A stretch of DNA of 64,000 nt from positions 124,001-188,000 of the forward strand of contig CAVPHW010000001.1 in assembly GCA_963704835.1 (NCBI GenBank), given 5' to 3'. Each line of letters starts with the position of its first letter. The stretch's first letter is position 1. The translations under genes were made by a program, and so were the position numbers. Below the pieces are notes generated by a model. It ran no database searches and had not been told where the DNA came from. It saw only the letters and a program-made list of their open reading frames with translations. Origin of the DNA: GCA-2746605 sp963704835. Its GTDB lineage: Bacteria > Bacteroidota > Ignavibacteria > Ignavibacteriales > Melioribacteraceae. This document shows positions 9,447 to 18,447 of the stretch, piece by piece.

Positions 9447-10850
9447 TCAGTTTATTAATATTTCAATTTTGCCGGTCAGATAATAAAGTTCTACAATTGA
9501 CATAATAAAACCGTAGGAAGTACTAATGTTGTTTATGCCGGCTTCCTGCAATTTTAATTTTGCATCAATGTAATCAATGTTTGAAACTAAGCCTTTCTCT
9601 CTTTGGGTTTCAACAACCTTGTAGTTGTTTTCACTAAAAAGGACATTTGTTTTTGTTAAGTCTAATTGAGCCTTATTATTTATAAGATTATTTACAACAT
9701 TTGTGAGAACTAGTTTTATGTTTAAAAGCTGATCGTTAAACTCCTCTTGATTTTTTTTATATTCATAAAAGCTTGATTTCAAAGCGGAGTAGTTCTGAAA
9801 TCCCGAAAATATTGGAAGACTAAAAGTTACCATTAAATTTTTGGGTGAATAATCATCAAAATCAATAGTGTTGTTTTCTCGCCAGCCATAGGAATAATTT
9901 AGATTAATTTTGGGCATAAAAGAGGAATATGAATTTTTGTGTAGCAATCTGCTAATTTCTTCGCTCGATTTTGCTGCTGATAGCGAAGCATTTGCTTCAA
10001 TCAATTCGTCGTCAGCTAATTCAATAATTTGAAGTATCTCTTTGTCGGTTAAATTGAATAATTTGTTTTTCTCAAATTGTAATCCTTCTAATATATTTTG
10101 ATCAATCAATGTTTCATCTGTTATAGACGTATTGGTTAAGCGACTTAATGATAGGAAAGAGTTTCTTAATTCCGCTTCGCTTTTTATAACGCTACTTTTT
10201 TCTTGTTGGTATTCAATTTTCCAGCGTAAAGCTTCATTCTCAGAATACCGGTTCGCATTAAATAAGCGTTGAGCCTTTTCATAATTTAATTTAGATAGTT
10301 GTAAATAATCATTTTGGAGAGATAATATTTCTTTGTTTTGTAGAACATTTAGATAATTAGAAATCACATTAAAAATTGTTTGGTGTTTTGTGGATTTTGT
10401 CATTTGCTCTGATAATGTCTCCTTTTCATAAGCAATTGACAATCCATTTATAAGAACACCATTAAACAGTGGAAAATTTAGATTAAAACTTGAGTAATAT
10501 GACTCTTGAAAAACAGTCTGTGGAATTTGTGAAGCTAATTCAGGCGGCAAATACTGTCTAAAATCTCTTTCGGCAAACGTCTGTTTATCTATCCAATTGT
10601 AACGTGAATCAAAACTTAAAGTCGGAAATAATTCTGCCCAAGCACGTTTTACATCCCAATTCGCTTTTTTGAGCGAGTATTCATTGGCTTTAATCAGATT
10701 ATTACCAACCAATGCTCTACTAATAGCTTCTTCCATTGTTAGGTGTTTTATTGGCTCAGAGGATTGAGCAAATATACTGTGATGAAGAAACAACAAGAAA
10801 ATTAGAATAAAAAGAAAATTGTGTTTAAATAGGAAAGCGCATTTAACCAT
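9447..10850 (-). CDS. TolC family outer-membrane efflux protein
   Basis: A 467-residue outer-membrane channel with a signal peptide (hydrophobic residues 10-26, cut after SIFAQ) and the paired TolC helical repeats: LTMEEAISRAL near the mature N-terminus, RAWAELFPTLSF, and a second set with the MPKINLNYSYG stretch. Long heptad-like helices, as in ALRWKIEYQQEKSSVIKSEA, follow each strand block. It forms the exit duct of the tripartite pump encoded by the next two genes. The order TolC, adaptor, pump in a single minus-strand run with 3-52 base gaps makes an operon very likely. Confidence 0.93.
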   Translation of the reverse strand: MVKCAFLFKHNFLFILIFLLFLHHSIFAQSSEPIKHLTMEEAISRALVGNNLIKANEYSLKKANWDVKRAWAELFPTLSFDSRYNWIDKQTFAERDFRQYLPPELASQIPQTVFQESYYSSFNLNFPLFNGVLINGLSIAYEKETLSEQMTKSTKHQTIFNVISNYLNVLQNKEILSLQNDYLQLSKLNYEKAQRLFNANRYSENEALRWKIEYQQEKSSVIKSEAELRNSFLSLSRLTNTSITDETLIDQNILEGLQFEKNKLFNLTDKEILQIIELADDELIEANASLSAAKSSEEISRLLHKNSYSSFMPKINLNYSYGWRENNTIDFDDYSPKNLMVTFSLPIFSGFQNYSALKSSFYEYKKNQEEFNDQLLNIKLVLTNVVNNLINNKAQLDLTKTNVLFSENNYKVVETQREKGLVSNIDYIDAKLKLQEAGINNISTSYGFIMSIVELYYLTGKIEILIN

Positions 10851-10986
10851 TTTTGAATTCCTTTAAATGAAATAGCATTTAAATCGGTTTAATCTGTTAG
10901 AAAAAATATGAAATATGCTTAACAAATGTAAAATAAACGTTGGAATTTTAGACGTTTTCACACATTTATTAGTTCATTTTTTTTGT

Positions 10987-11583
10987 TTATAGTAGAACAC
11001 TATTCAACTGTCTCAGTGTAAGCTCTACGAATTCTTTATAGTCCGTAGGTGTGTGTCTATTCATGTAAAACAATAAAATACCAACGGTTAAGTTTCTGAG
11101 AGTTTCCTTTTTTAATTCAGCTTCTTCTTTATTGCAAATTTTATTTTCAATACAATAATTCCACTCTTCTGCTGTAAGGTGATCTAAAAAAGAATAAATC
11201 ATTTTAATTGTTGGATGTTTTTGACCAAGATCAGAAGTTTTTTCTAAATAAAACAGTTCAAATATTCCAGGATACTGAACAAAGTACTTCATAAAAGAAA
11301 CGGTGATATTTTTAATTTTTGAATATCCATGTCTACTGTTTTTTGTTTCTAGTTGTACAATTTCTTCACACTCAAATTGAAAATCTTTAACACACTCAAA
11401 GACCAATTCCTTGATATCTTTGAAATAATTATAAAGAGTGGCATAGGAATAACCGGCTTCTTCGGCAATGTTTCTAACATTTACAGTTTTTAATCCTTCA
11501 CCTTTTAAAATTTTTTTTGTTGCTTCAACAAAATAGCCTTTCATTCTTTCTTCTTGGATTGTTTTGTTATCCTTGTTTGTCAT
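10987..11583 (-). CDS. TetR/AcrR family transcriptional regulator
   Basis: A 198-residue regulator. The N-terminal helix-turn-helix is VNVRNIAEEAGYSYATLYNYFKDIKELV (residues about 35-62), the classic TetR DNA-binding layout. The C-terminal 130 residues form the ligand and dimer domain. It is the first gene of the efflux run, 136 bases before tolC, so it likely represses itself and perhaps the pump until a substrate binds. A GAGG ribosome site precedes the ATG, and an array of TTAAYGTAATTAA repeats and a 15-base palindrome lies immediately upstream. Confidence 0.9.
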   Translation of the reverse strand: MTNKDNKTIQEERMKGYFVEATKKILKGEGLKTVNVRNIAEEAGYSYATLYNYFKDIKELVFECVKDFQFECEEIVQLETKNSRHGYSKIKNITVSFMKYFVQYPGIFELFYLEKTSDLGQKHPTIKMIYSFLDHLTAEEWNYCIENKICNKEEAELKKETLRNLTVGILLFYMNRHTPTDYKEFVELTLRQLNSVLL

Positions 11584-11594
11584 CGTAAAACCTC

Positions 11595-11636
11595 ATTAAC
11601 GTAATTAATATTATTAACATTGTTAATGTAATTAAC
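11595..11636. promoter_or_regulatory. Putative TetR operator array
   Basis: Two copies of TTAAYGTAATTAA (in 11595-11609 and 11622-11636, spaced 27 bases) flank and overlap a perfect 15-base palindrome ATTAACA-T-TGTTAAT at 11613-11627. It ends 12 bases upstream of the TetR start codon. Position and symmetry fit an autoregulatory operator; this is inferred and no binding data exist here. Confidence 0.55.
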
Positions 11637-11741
11637 GTCGCAAACTTAATCAAGAAGATATTTGAATGTTTTGATATAGATTAGGAAAGATTATAACGGA
11701 AGAGAATGAGCTATTGTTTATTAGGAATTCTTTTAAGGTGT

Positions 11742-12383
11742 TTATTCAACCAGAAAAAGTCCATTTATTGCTGTTATCCTATTCTTAACCAAACCCTTAT
11801 TAATAAGAGATTGGTATTTTATTTTTGCTTTCCCAATAGGATAAACGCCCTTTAATGTTAAATCAAGTTCGCCATCAGCATTTGAGTCTTGAAAAATAGA
11901 AATGCCAAACTGAGAATATCCTCTTTTTTCCTTTATAACAAATTCGTTTTGGTAGCTATTGCCGTTTATAATGAGGGTTTTAACTTCATAAATAAAATTA
12001 TCCTCACTCATGGAATAAACCTTTTCATTATTGGATATTGTACTAACCTTTCCTTGGTTCTCCAATATTTCTAAACAGTAATCATAAATTCTTTGAGCAG
12101 ATTCTAGGGAAATATTTCCTTTGGTAATTTTATCAATAGTTCTATCTTGGTTAAGGTCAGTTGCAATAAGATCTTTGCCGTAGAGTTGATTGCATGATTG
12201 AGGATTGTTGGGACAGTATGAAGACCGAAGCAGGTACTCTTGACCTTCAAATGAGAATTTAAACTCCGCAACTTTTAGTTCAGATGAGCTTGCACAGCCA
12301 GCGAATAGAAAACCAATACAAAAAAACAAAATGAAGAGAATTGGTTTTCTGTGAAAAGTTACGTTTAGGTTTGTTTTTTGCAT
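11742..12383 (-). CDS. Hypothetical lipoprotein
   Basis: A 213-residue protein with a long basic N-terminus, a hydrophobic stretch (ILFILFFCIGF) and a lipobox LFAGC at residues 26-30, so it should be lipid-anchored. I do not recognise the family. The sequence CPNNPQSCNQLYGKDLIATDLNQDRTIDKI contains a DLNQDRTID element resembling an EF-hand or dockerin calcium loop, and DSNADGELDLTLKG near residue 170 is a second DxNxDGxxD element. Calcium binding is therefore plausible but untested. It is a single-gene unit in reverse, ahead of a 304-base intergenic stretch. Confidence 0.7.
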   Translation of the reverse strand: MQKTNLNVTFHRKPILFILFFCIGFLFAGCASSSELKVAEFKFSFEGQEYLLRSSYCPNNPQSCNQLYGKDLIATDLNQDRTIDKITKGNISLESAQRIYDYCLEILENQGKVSTISNNEKVYSMSEDNFIYEVKTLIINGNSYQNEFVIKEKRGYSQFGISIFQDSNADGELDLTLKGVYPIGKAKIKYQSLINKGLVKNRITAINGLFLVE

Positions 12384-12687
12384 TTTCTAATCCCGTGAAA
12401 TTAAAAAACGAGTTAAATAAAATGCAGATATTATTTAACTATATAAACTAAAATAGCATATTACAAACAAAATGCAAGAAAAATGGAGTTCAATGTCTAT
12501 TATTTAACTATCTGCAAGTGTGGTGTTCTCAAGGTAAATATTTCTAATTATTAAGATGTCTCTTAAACAACTTATTAACAATAAAGTATTGATTTGTTTA
12601 ATAACGTGTAAAAAATAACTTGACACGATGTAAATATTTTATTACATTGCGTCCAGAATATTATACAAACTGACATGAAGGAATAAA
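12384..12687. other. 304-base intergenic region between divergent genes
   Basis: No ORF is supportable here. The right part holds the promoter and inverted repeat described at 12620-12649, which serve the gene at 12688. The left part is plain AT-rich sequence and presumably holds the promoter of the lipoprotein gene on the minus strand; I see no clear boxes for it. Confidence 0.5.
12620..12649 (+). promoter_or_regulatory. Promoter with overlapping inverted repeat
   Basis: TTGACA at 12620-12625 is a perfect -35 box; TACATT at 12643-12648 is a fair -10 after a 17-base spacer. The spacer and -10 coincide with the imperfect inverted repeat CGATGTAA-N8-TTACATTG (12626-12649, one mismatch). The geometry fits a repressor site, and the XRE regulator at 13118 is the obvious candidate (inference). 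An AAGGA ribosome site follows at 12678-12682. Confidence 0.55.
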
Positions 12688-13116
12688 ATGAACTTATCAT
12701 ACAGAGAAAAGATTATTTGGATATCACTAATATCCACAACATTGATTTTTGGTTATTACTTTTTTAGCGCTTTTAAAGTTTTTAATGATCCCGAAGTTGC
12801 GAATGAAACTTTAATCGGTTTATTCATTGGACTTGTAATTTGGATTATAATAATTCAGATAATTTTGCAAATTCTTTTTGCAATCGCTAACAAAAAAGAG
12901 GCATTAAAAGGTGAAGATGAAAGAGATAAATTAATTGAATTAAAATCCACTCGAGTTTCTTATTACATTTTAGTATTGGGAGTTTGGTTTTCTGTTTTTA
13001 GTATTCTTACAATTTCATCAACTTTTATTTTAGCGAATCTAATTATGTTCTTTTTTATCCTCGCAGAAATTGTCGGATATATAACACAGCTTGTTTATTA
13101 TAGAAAAGGAATTTAA
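12688..13116 (+). CDS. DUF2178-like four-helix membrane protein
   Basis: A 142-residue protein with four membrane segments arranged as two pairs, separated by a charged loop with GEDERDKLIELKSTRVSYY around residues 76-94. The DERDxLIELK signature followed by a hairpin resembles DUF2178-type membrane proteins that are commonly encoded next to small XRE regulators. Function is unknown. The next gene starts one base after its stop, so the pair is a translationally coupled operon under the promoter at 12620. Confidence 0.7.
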   Translation: MNLSYREKIIWISLISTTLIFGYYFFSAFKVFNDPEVANETLIGLFIGLVIWIIIIQIILQILFAIANKKEALKGEDERDKLIELKSTRVSYYILVLGVWFSVFSILTISSTFILANLIMFFFILAEIVGYITQLVYYRKGI

Positions 13117-13117
13117 A

Positions 13118-13333
13118 ATGAAGAAAGGTAATATTAGCAACAATATAAGAAAACTTCGTTTTAATAATAATGAAATGACACAGCAAGAATTAGCTGATAA
13201 GCTTGAAGTTTCTCGGCAGACAATAAATGCAATTGAAGCTAGTAAATATTCTCCAACGCTTGAACTAGCCTTTAAAATTGCAGAAATATTTAATGTAAAT
13301 TTAGCTGAGGTTTTTGAATATAAAAAAACTTAA
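13118..13333 (+). CDS. Small XRE family transcriptional regulator
   Basis: A 71-residue helix-turn-helix protein, nearly the whole of which is the DNA-binding domain: ISNNIRKLRFNNNEMTQQ, then LADKLEVSRQTINAIEASKY, then ILKIAxxFN-like FKIAEIFNVNLAEVF. The start is ATG 13118 with MKKGN. An in-frame TTG upstream is rejected because it lies in the preceding gene. It belongs to the short YozG/YgzD-like class that pairs with a membrane partner, here the gene one base upstream. It probably controls its own promoter at 12620. Confidence 0.88.
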   Translation: MKKGNISNNIRKLRFNNNEMTQQELADKLEVSRQTINAIEASKYSPTLELAFKIAEIFNVNLAEVFEYKKT

Positions 13334-13431
13334 TCTTACTTGTGTGCTGTGGAGAAAAAAAGATTATGATTAAAAAATCTAAGAAATAGTTAAAGAATCG
13401 CATAAAACATTAAAATAAATTATATCTCAAA

Positions 13432-14493
13432 ATGAAATTAGAAGAATTAGGATTTACGGAAAACAACAAAATTGATTTGGATCTAAATCAGAGAAGTTTT
13501 AACCAAGCAAGAGTAATTTCTGTTAATAAGGAAAGTTATGTAATTAGCAATGGTGAAAAAGACTATTTCTCAAAACTGACAGGCAATATGTTATACTCAG
13601 CAGAATCACCAGAAGATTTTCCAACAGTTGGTGATTTTGTTTTATTTCAAAATTTTGAAGATGATTCATTAGCGATTATTCATAAAGTCCTTCCAAGAAA
13701 AACTTTGCTGAAAAGAAAAAGCGCCGGAAAGAAAATTGAGTATCAATTAATCGCGGCAAATGTTGATTATGCAATTATAATACAAGCCCTAGATAATGAT
13801 CTTAATCCCAAAAGATTAGAAAGATATTTATCAATGACAAACGAATTTGGAGTAGAACCAATAATTCTATTTAGTAAGTCCGACCTTATTAACGACGCTG
13901 ATAAATCTAAAATATTTGAAAGCATAAATGTGTATTTTAAAAAGCACCTAATTCTTACAATAAGTAATTTTGATAAAAAGAGTATAGAAAATTTCAAAAG
14001 TACTTTAAAACCAAGAAAGTCATATTGTTTAATTGGTTCCTCTGGGGTTGGCAAGACAACGCTGCTAAATAATTTGATTGGAAAGGAAGAGTTTAAGGTA
14101 AATGAAGTAAGGGAAAAAGACAGTAGAGGAAAACACACAACTACAAGTAGGCAGTTAACGGTTTTAGAAAATGGAGCTATGATAATTGATACTCCCGGAA
14201 TGAGAGAGCTTGGAAACATTTCAATTTCTGAAGGTATTGAGAAAACCTTTGATGAGATTGCCGGGCTAACTGAGAATTGTAAATTTACGGATTGTACACA
14301 TACAGTTGAAAAAGGCTGTGCTATTTTAGCAGCCTTAGAAGTTGGAGATCTGGAACAAAGCAGATATGATAATTATATCAAACTAAAGAAAGAATCAGAT
14401 CACTATGAAAGATCTTATTTAGAAAGAAAAAGAAAAGACAAAGTATTTGGAAAACTTATTAAATCAGTATTGAAGAATAATAAAAGAAAGTAA
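13432..14493 (+). CDS. rsgA: Ribosome small-subunit-dependent GTPase A
   Basis: A 353-residue circularly permuted GTPase that checks late 30S subunit maturation. The N-terminal OB-fold is followed by FSKSD (G4), then the P-loop GSSGVGKT at 202-209, TTSRQL (G2 region) and DTPGMRELG (G3), the permuted order typical of RsgA/YjeQ. The C-terminal zinc knuckle CKFTDCTHTVEKGC is intact. Length is usual for the Bacteroidota form, which has a basic tail (KRKDKVFGKLIKSVLKNNK). It is monocistronic and convergent with the DUF4249 gene, with only seven bases between the two stops. Confidence 0.95.
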   Translation: MKLEELGFTENNKIDLDLNQRSFNQARVISVNKESYVISNGEKDYFSKLTGNMLYSAESPEDFPTVGDFVLFQNFEDDSLAIIHKVLPRKTLLKRKSAGKKIEYQLIAANVDYAIIIQALDNDLNPKRLERYLSMTNEFGVEPIILFSKSDLINDADKSKIFESINVYFKKHLILTISNFDKKSIENFKSTLKPRKSYCLIGSSGVGKTTLLNNLIGKEEFKVNEVREKDSRGKHTTTSRQLTVLENGAMIIDTPGMRELGNISISEGIEKTFDEIAGLTENCKFTDCTHTVEKGCAILAALEVGDLEQSRYDNYIKLKKESDHYERSYLERKRKDKVFGKLIKSVLKNNKRK

Positions 14494-14512
14494 ATAGCTT
14501 TTAATTATTCTT
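14472..14512. terminator. Bidirectional terminator in overlapping gene ends
   Basis: GAAGAATAATAAAAG (14472-14486) pairs with CTTTTAATTATTCTT (14498-14512), allowing one bulged A and an end mismatch, with an 11-base loop. The right arm is followed by TTTT, and the minus strand has the mirrored layout. Both stop codons (rsgA, DUF4249) lie inside the structure. Confidence 0.55.
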
Positions 14513-15316
14513 TTCCAAAATTATTGAGCTAGAACTAATTGTAAATGCACTAAAATAGCCAAGTGCATTATTGCTCCAATTTGTTGTAGGGTTTGCTGGG
14601 GCAGTAGAGCCAAAAGGTCCGCCGGTTGATCTAGCTAAGGCACTTCTTAAAGTATTAAAATATGTAAAAGTCTGTTCATCAATAGTTAGCATTTCAACGG
14701 CTATTAAATCACCAGTTTTAAATTCTTCCTCATTGCCAAAATTGAAAAAGAAGAAATCAATGCTATTGCCATTTGTTAATCTGTCACTATATAAAAATAT
14801 TCTGTCAATCTTTTTCCCGTTTTTGTAAACCACAAATTTGGTATAATCCTTCTTATCGGGATTATCTTTAAAGTAAACATGAAGTTCCAAAAATACCTTG
14901 TCCTTATTAAATGGTCGAGACTCAAGCTTGTAGCTCAAGCTATCAATTTCAATTGTTTCTGGAACAGATGAAGTTGCGCTATACTTTTGATTATTATAAT
15001 TCACTTCTATTTTGTATTCGTTCTCTTTTGATGCAAAAAGGTTTGCATTTTTATACACTCCTGGAGATATTTCCTCTAAAGAAAAACTAGTACTATTATT
15101 TTCTTTAATTATAACTTCGGCATTAGAAAGTCTTTTGTATGCGTTTGGATTATAGTAATCAGTTGATTCAGTTATTGAAACAAAATTTTTATCAGCTGAA
15201 TTTGTAAGATTAGCCTCAATAATTATTTGCGGACTAGCAGAATTAAGATCTATTTCAATTATTTCTTCGCAGGCAATAAAAATTGGAAGAAGAATTAATA
15301 AGAATATTTTTTTCAT
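14501..15316 (-). CDS. DUF4249 domain lipoprotein
   Basis: A 271-residue lipoprotein: MKKIFLLILLPIFIAC is a signal with lipobox IFIAC, followed by EEIIEIDLNSASPQIIIEA, the hallmark start of DUF4249 proteins. The rest is beta-rich with VYKNGKKIDRIFLYSDR and a Ser-rich C-terminal end. DUF4249 proteins accompany TonB-dependent receptors in Bacteroidota and are presumed surface or periplasmic ligand binders. The receptor gene lies 12 bases upstream on the same strand. The ligand is unknown. Confidence 0.88.
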   Translation of the reverse strand: MKKIFLLILLPIFIACEEIIEIDLNSASPQIIIEANLTNSADKNFVSITESTDYYNPNAYKRLSNAEVIIKENNSTSFSLEEISPGVYKNANLFASKENEYKIEVNYNNQKYSATSSVPETIEIDSLSYKLESRPFNKDKVFLELHVYFKDNPDKKDYTKFVVYKNGKKIDRIFLYSDRLTNGNSIDFFFFNFGNEEEFKTGDLIAVEMLTIDEQTFTYFNTLRSALARSTGGPFGSTAPANPTTNWSNNALGYFSAFTISSSSIILEKNN

Positions 15317-15328
15317 AAATACCTAAAA

Positions 15329-17671
15329 TTAAAATCTAAAGTTAAATGTTAATGATGGAACAATTGAAAACAATGCTAGCTTAACGGCTTGGGTTTTTGT
15401 TGGATCATCTTTGTTTTCTTCAAAAGTAATTCTGTACGCATTCTCTCTTGCATAAGCGTTATATGCTGAAAAAGTTAAGCTCATTTCATTTTCTTCAGAT
15501 CTATTAAAGTAATAAGTAGCACCAAGATCTAAACGATGATAATCTGGCATTCTGTGCCCATTTCTTTCCGTATATAAATTTACTGTTTGCCCATCAATTT
15601 CATACTTGCCACTCGGGAATGTCGCTGCAAACCCAGTATTATAAACCCAATTAGCAGAAAAAGACCAATTCTCGTTCATATTGTAAATAGCCACTAGAGA
15701 AACATCATGAGTTCGGTCTTGTCTAGCAGGAAAGCTTTCCCCATTATTTATAGCATCAAATTTTCTATCTGTACTTGATAAAGTATAGCTTAACCAACCG
15801 GTAAATTTACCGACTTTCTTTTCAACATAAAGCTCCATTCCGTAAGACCAACCGTTCCCAAAAACTAATTGAGATTCAATAAACTCATTAAGAAATATAT
15901 CAGCACCATTTTTGTATTCAATTAAATTTTGCATGTCTTTATAATACAATTCAAGAGAGGCTGAATATTCGTTGTTTAGGAAATTTCTAAAATATCCAAC
16001 CGACACTAAATCGGAAACCTCAGGTTTGATTAAAGCCGTGCTGGGCTGCCAAATATCCAGTGGAGTAGAAGTTGAAGCCGTAGATAGCAAATGAATGTTT
16101 TGAGTATTTCTTGCGTAACCTAATTTTACAGAACTGGTTTCATCTAACAAATAATTTACTGAGAGTCGCGGCTCCAAGAAACTATAAGATTTGATAAGAT
16201 CACCCCTTTCATAAATTTCAGTATTGGTTGGTATTCCGAATTCATCAAAAGAATAAACCTTTCCTTCTCCAATTAAATTAAATGATGAGTAACGCAATCC
16301 GTAATTTAACCGAAAGAATTCTGTTACTTTCCATTCATGCCCAAAATAAGCATTTGCCTCAACCGCATAATTATCATCAATTTTCTTTGAATTAAAATTA
16401 GTATTACCTGTTACTGCTATTTCGCCGGGGAGGAAAGTATGATAAACACCGTTTAAGCCAAACTTAAAAGTATGATCAGTATTATAGTAATATTGAAAAG
16501 CTTGTTGAAAATTTATGTCTTTAATTCCAGAGCTAATTGTAGTTGATTGTTCTGCATCTTCAATAATAATATCATAATTATAGTCGCTATAGAGCAGCGT
16601 GGTATTAGAAAAAAGCTTCTCATTAAAAATATGGTTCCATCTTAAAGTCCCAGTTGTATTTCCCCAATCGAAACCAAATTCATCATTAAAACTAAAGTTG
16701 TCTCTTCCATTGTAGCCGGAAAGAAAAATGCGATCATTTTCTCCTAGTTTATAGTTTAGCTTGCCATTAAAATCATAAAAATATAAAGATGAATTTTTTA
16801 GTTGGTCATCACCAAATAATGGAAAAAATATATCTGCATAAGTTCTTCTTCCGGAAAAAATAAACGATCCCTCATTTTCTACAATTGGTCCTTCAATGGT
16901 AAGCCTAGATGATATTAGTCCAACTCCGCCATAAGCAGAATATTGTTTTGTGCTTCCATCTTTCATGCTTATATCCAAAACAGAGCTTAATCTTCCTCCA
17001 TATTCTGGACCAGAAATGCCTTTTATAATTTTGGCGTTTTTGATTGCATCAGAATTAAAGACAGAGAAAAACCCTAACAAGTGAGAAGCGTTGTAAACAG
17101 GAGCTTCATCAAGAATAATTAAGTTTTGATCTGTTGATCCTCCACGAACAATAAATCCACTATTCCCTTCTCCGGCAGAAGAAACTCCAGGTAAAAGTTG
17201 AATGGTTTTTAAAATATCTTTTTCCCCAAATATTACGGGTACTTTATCAATTTCTTTTGGAACGATATCCGAAGTTCCCATCGCGGTAGATTTTACATTT
17301 TCATCAGCTTTCTTTTCAAGAATTACAACTTCATCTAAATTATAAGATGTGCTGGAAATATTAACATTTAGTTTCTTTGAATTTGTTAAATCAATTTGAT
17401 GGGATTTTTTTTCATATCCAACAAAACTAAAATCAATATTATATTTTGCAGAGGGAATGGTAATTGAATAAAATCCGTACTCATTTGAACTTGTTCCGGT
17501 TCCTAATTCTTTGATATAAACGTTAGCGCCAATCATTGTTTCGCCAGTGTTAGCATCATAAATAAAACCACTTAAAGTTGAGGTTTTGTCACTTTGAGAA
17601 AAAAGAGCGTTAAAGAGAAAAATATTTATTAGCAATAATTTGAAAAACTTCAATAAAACTCCTATAATCAC
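15329..17671 (-). CDS. TonB-dependent outer-membrane receptor
   Basis: A 780-residue receptor. After a signal peptide (residues 8-25) comes a carboxypeptidase-regulatory-like beta-sandwich with LSGFIYDANTGETMIGANVYI and TGTSSNEYGFYSITIPS. The plug domain follows with LPGVSSAGEGNSGFIVRGG, NLIILDEAPVYNASHLLG and the GPEYGGRLSSVLDI close. The remainder is a 22-strand-type barrel ending in an aromatic strand (SIVPSLTFNFRF). It imports a ligand across the outer membrane using TonB energy. Its DUF4249 partner lies downstream; no SusD is present, so this is not a glycan SusCD pair. Confidence 0.92.
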   Translation of the reverse strand: MIIGVLLKFFKLLLINIFLFNALFSQSDKTSTLSGFIYDANTGETMIGANVYIKELGTGTSSNEYGFYSITIPSAKYNIDFSFVGYEKKSHQIDLTNSKKLNVNISSTSYNLDEVVILEKKADENVKSTAMGTSDIVPKEIDKVPVIFGEKDILKTIQLLPGVSSAGEGNSGFIVRGGSTDQNLIILDEAPVYNASHLLGFFSVFNSDAIKNAKIIKGISGPEYGGRLSSVLDISMKDGSTKQYSAYGGVGLISSRLTIEGPIVENEGSFIFSGRRTYADIFFPLFGDDQLKNSSLYFYDFNGKLNYKLGENDRIFLSGYNGRDNFSFNDEFGFDWGNTTGTLRWNHIFNEKLFSNTTLLYSDYNYDIIIEDAEQSTTISSGIKDINFQQAFQYYYNTDHTFKFGLNGVYHTFLPGEIAVTGNTNFNSKKIDDNYAVEANAYFGHEWKVTEFFRLNYGLRYSSFNLIGEGKVYSFDEFGIPTNTEIYERGDLIKSYSFLEPRLSVNYLLDETSSVKLGYARNTQNIHLLSTASTSTPLDIWQPSTALIKPEVSDLVSVGYFRNFLNNEYSASLELYYKDMQNLIEYKNGADIFLNEFIESQLVFGNGWSYGMELYVEKKVGKFTGWLSYTLSSTDRKFDAINNGESFPARQDRTHDVSLVAIYNMNENWSFSANWVYNTGFAATFPSGKYEIDGQTVNLYTERNGHRMPDYHRLDLGATYYFNRSEENEMSLTFSAYNAYARENAYRITFEENKDDPTKTQAVKLALFSIVPSLTFNFRF

Positions 17672-17870
17672 ATTTTTAGATTGTTAGGTTAGACTTTTAA
17701 GAACAAAAAAAGTTTCTATAAATATTATTTATTTTGAATTAACGGGTTAATTAACTTAAAATTTGTTTATGAAGACAAAATATATTTTCATTAGGCATGT
17801 TTTAGAAATTCAAGACCAACGCAAACAAACATTTCACCACTTATATTTCAACTTCTTGTAAAACTAATTG

Positions 17871-18434
17871 CTACTTTTTCTTTAGAATGATATAGAAAGA
17901 ATCGCCCTCGGACATTTCCGTATACTGCTTAAATTCAATAAGCTCAAAGTCACTATGAATTAATTTATGAATGGTTTCTTTTGTGTAATAAATAAAACGC
18001 AAACCATGATGGTTTTCTTCTTTATCACCATACCAAAACGAATGAAAAACTAAGCCATTTTTGTTTAACAGCCTTAATTGATGATTAAAAGAAATTTGCA
18101 ATTCTTTTTGTGTAATATGATGCAAAACCTTGTTCGAATAAATACAGTCAAACTTTCTCTCGGTGTTTAACTTAACAGCATCTAACCTTAGTAGATCAGC
18201 ATCAGGATGACTGTTCTTATACAATTCTAAAAAAAGAGTTGAAAAATCCGAACCAGTTATAGTATATGTTTCTGCAAGTATGTCTAAATCTTTTCCTGGA
18301 CCCATTCCCAGCTCTAAAAGTGTAGATCCAGCTTTAAGGTGAGTTTTTAAGACTTCAATTAAGTCTTTCCCATCATAACCCATGCTCATATTAATATATT
18401 CTTTTATATTTTTTTTGTATTCAAAAAAGCTCAT
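17871..18434 (-). CDS. Class I SAM-dependent methyltransferase
   Basis: A 187-residue Rossmann-fold methyltransferase. Motif I is LLELGMGPGKDLDIL with the GxGxG-like loop, and motif II acid sits at TGSDFSTLFLE. Motif IV is FDCIYSNKVLHHI, typical of the methyltransferase-11/25 class. The protein is compact without a recognisable substrate domain, so the substrate is unknown. It lies 13 bases downstream of the broken threonine dehydratase on the same strand. The stop falls in a polyT stretch without a clear hairpin. Confidence 0.85.
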   Translation of the reverse strand: MSFFEYKKNIKEYINMSMGYDGKDLIEVLKTHLKAGSTLLELGMGPGKDLDILAETYTITGSDFSTLFLELYKNSHPDADLLRLDAVKLNTERKFDCIYSNKVLHHITQKELQISFNHQLRLLNKNGLVFHSFWYGDKEENHHGLRFIYYTKETIHKLIHSDFELIEFKQYTEMSEGDSFYIILKKK

Positions 18435-18447
18435 CTGGGTTCCTTTT

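Noticed and set aside
13767..14219. 150-codon minus-strand frame
   Set aside because: Antisense to rsgA, which covers the region with intact GTPase motifs.
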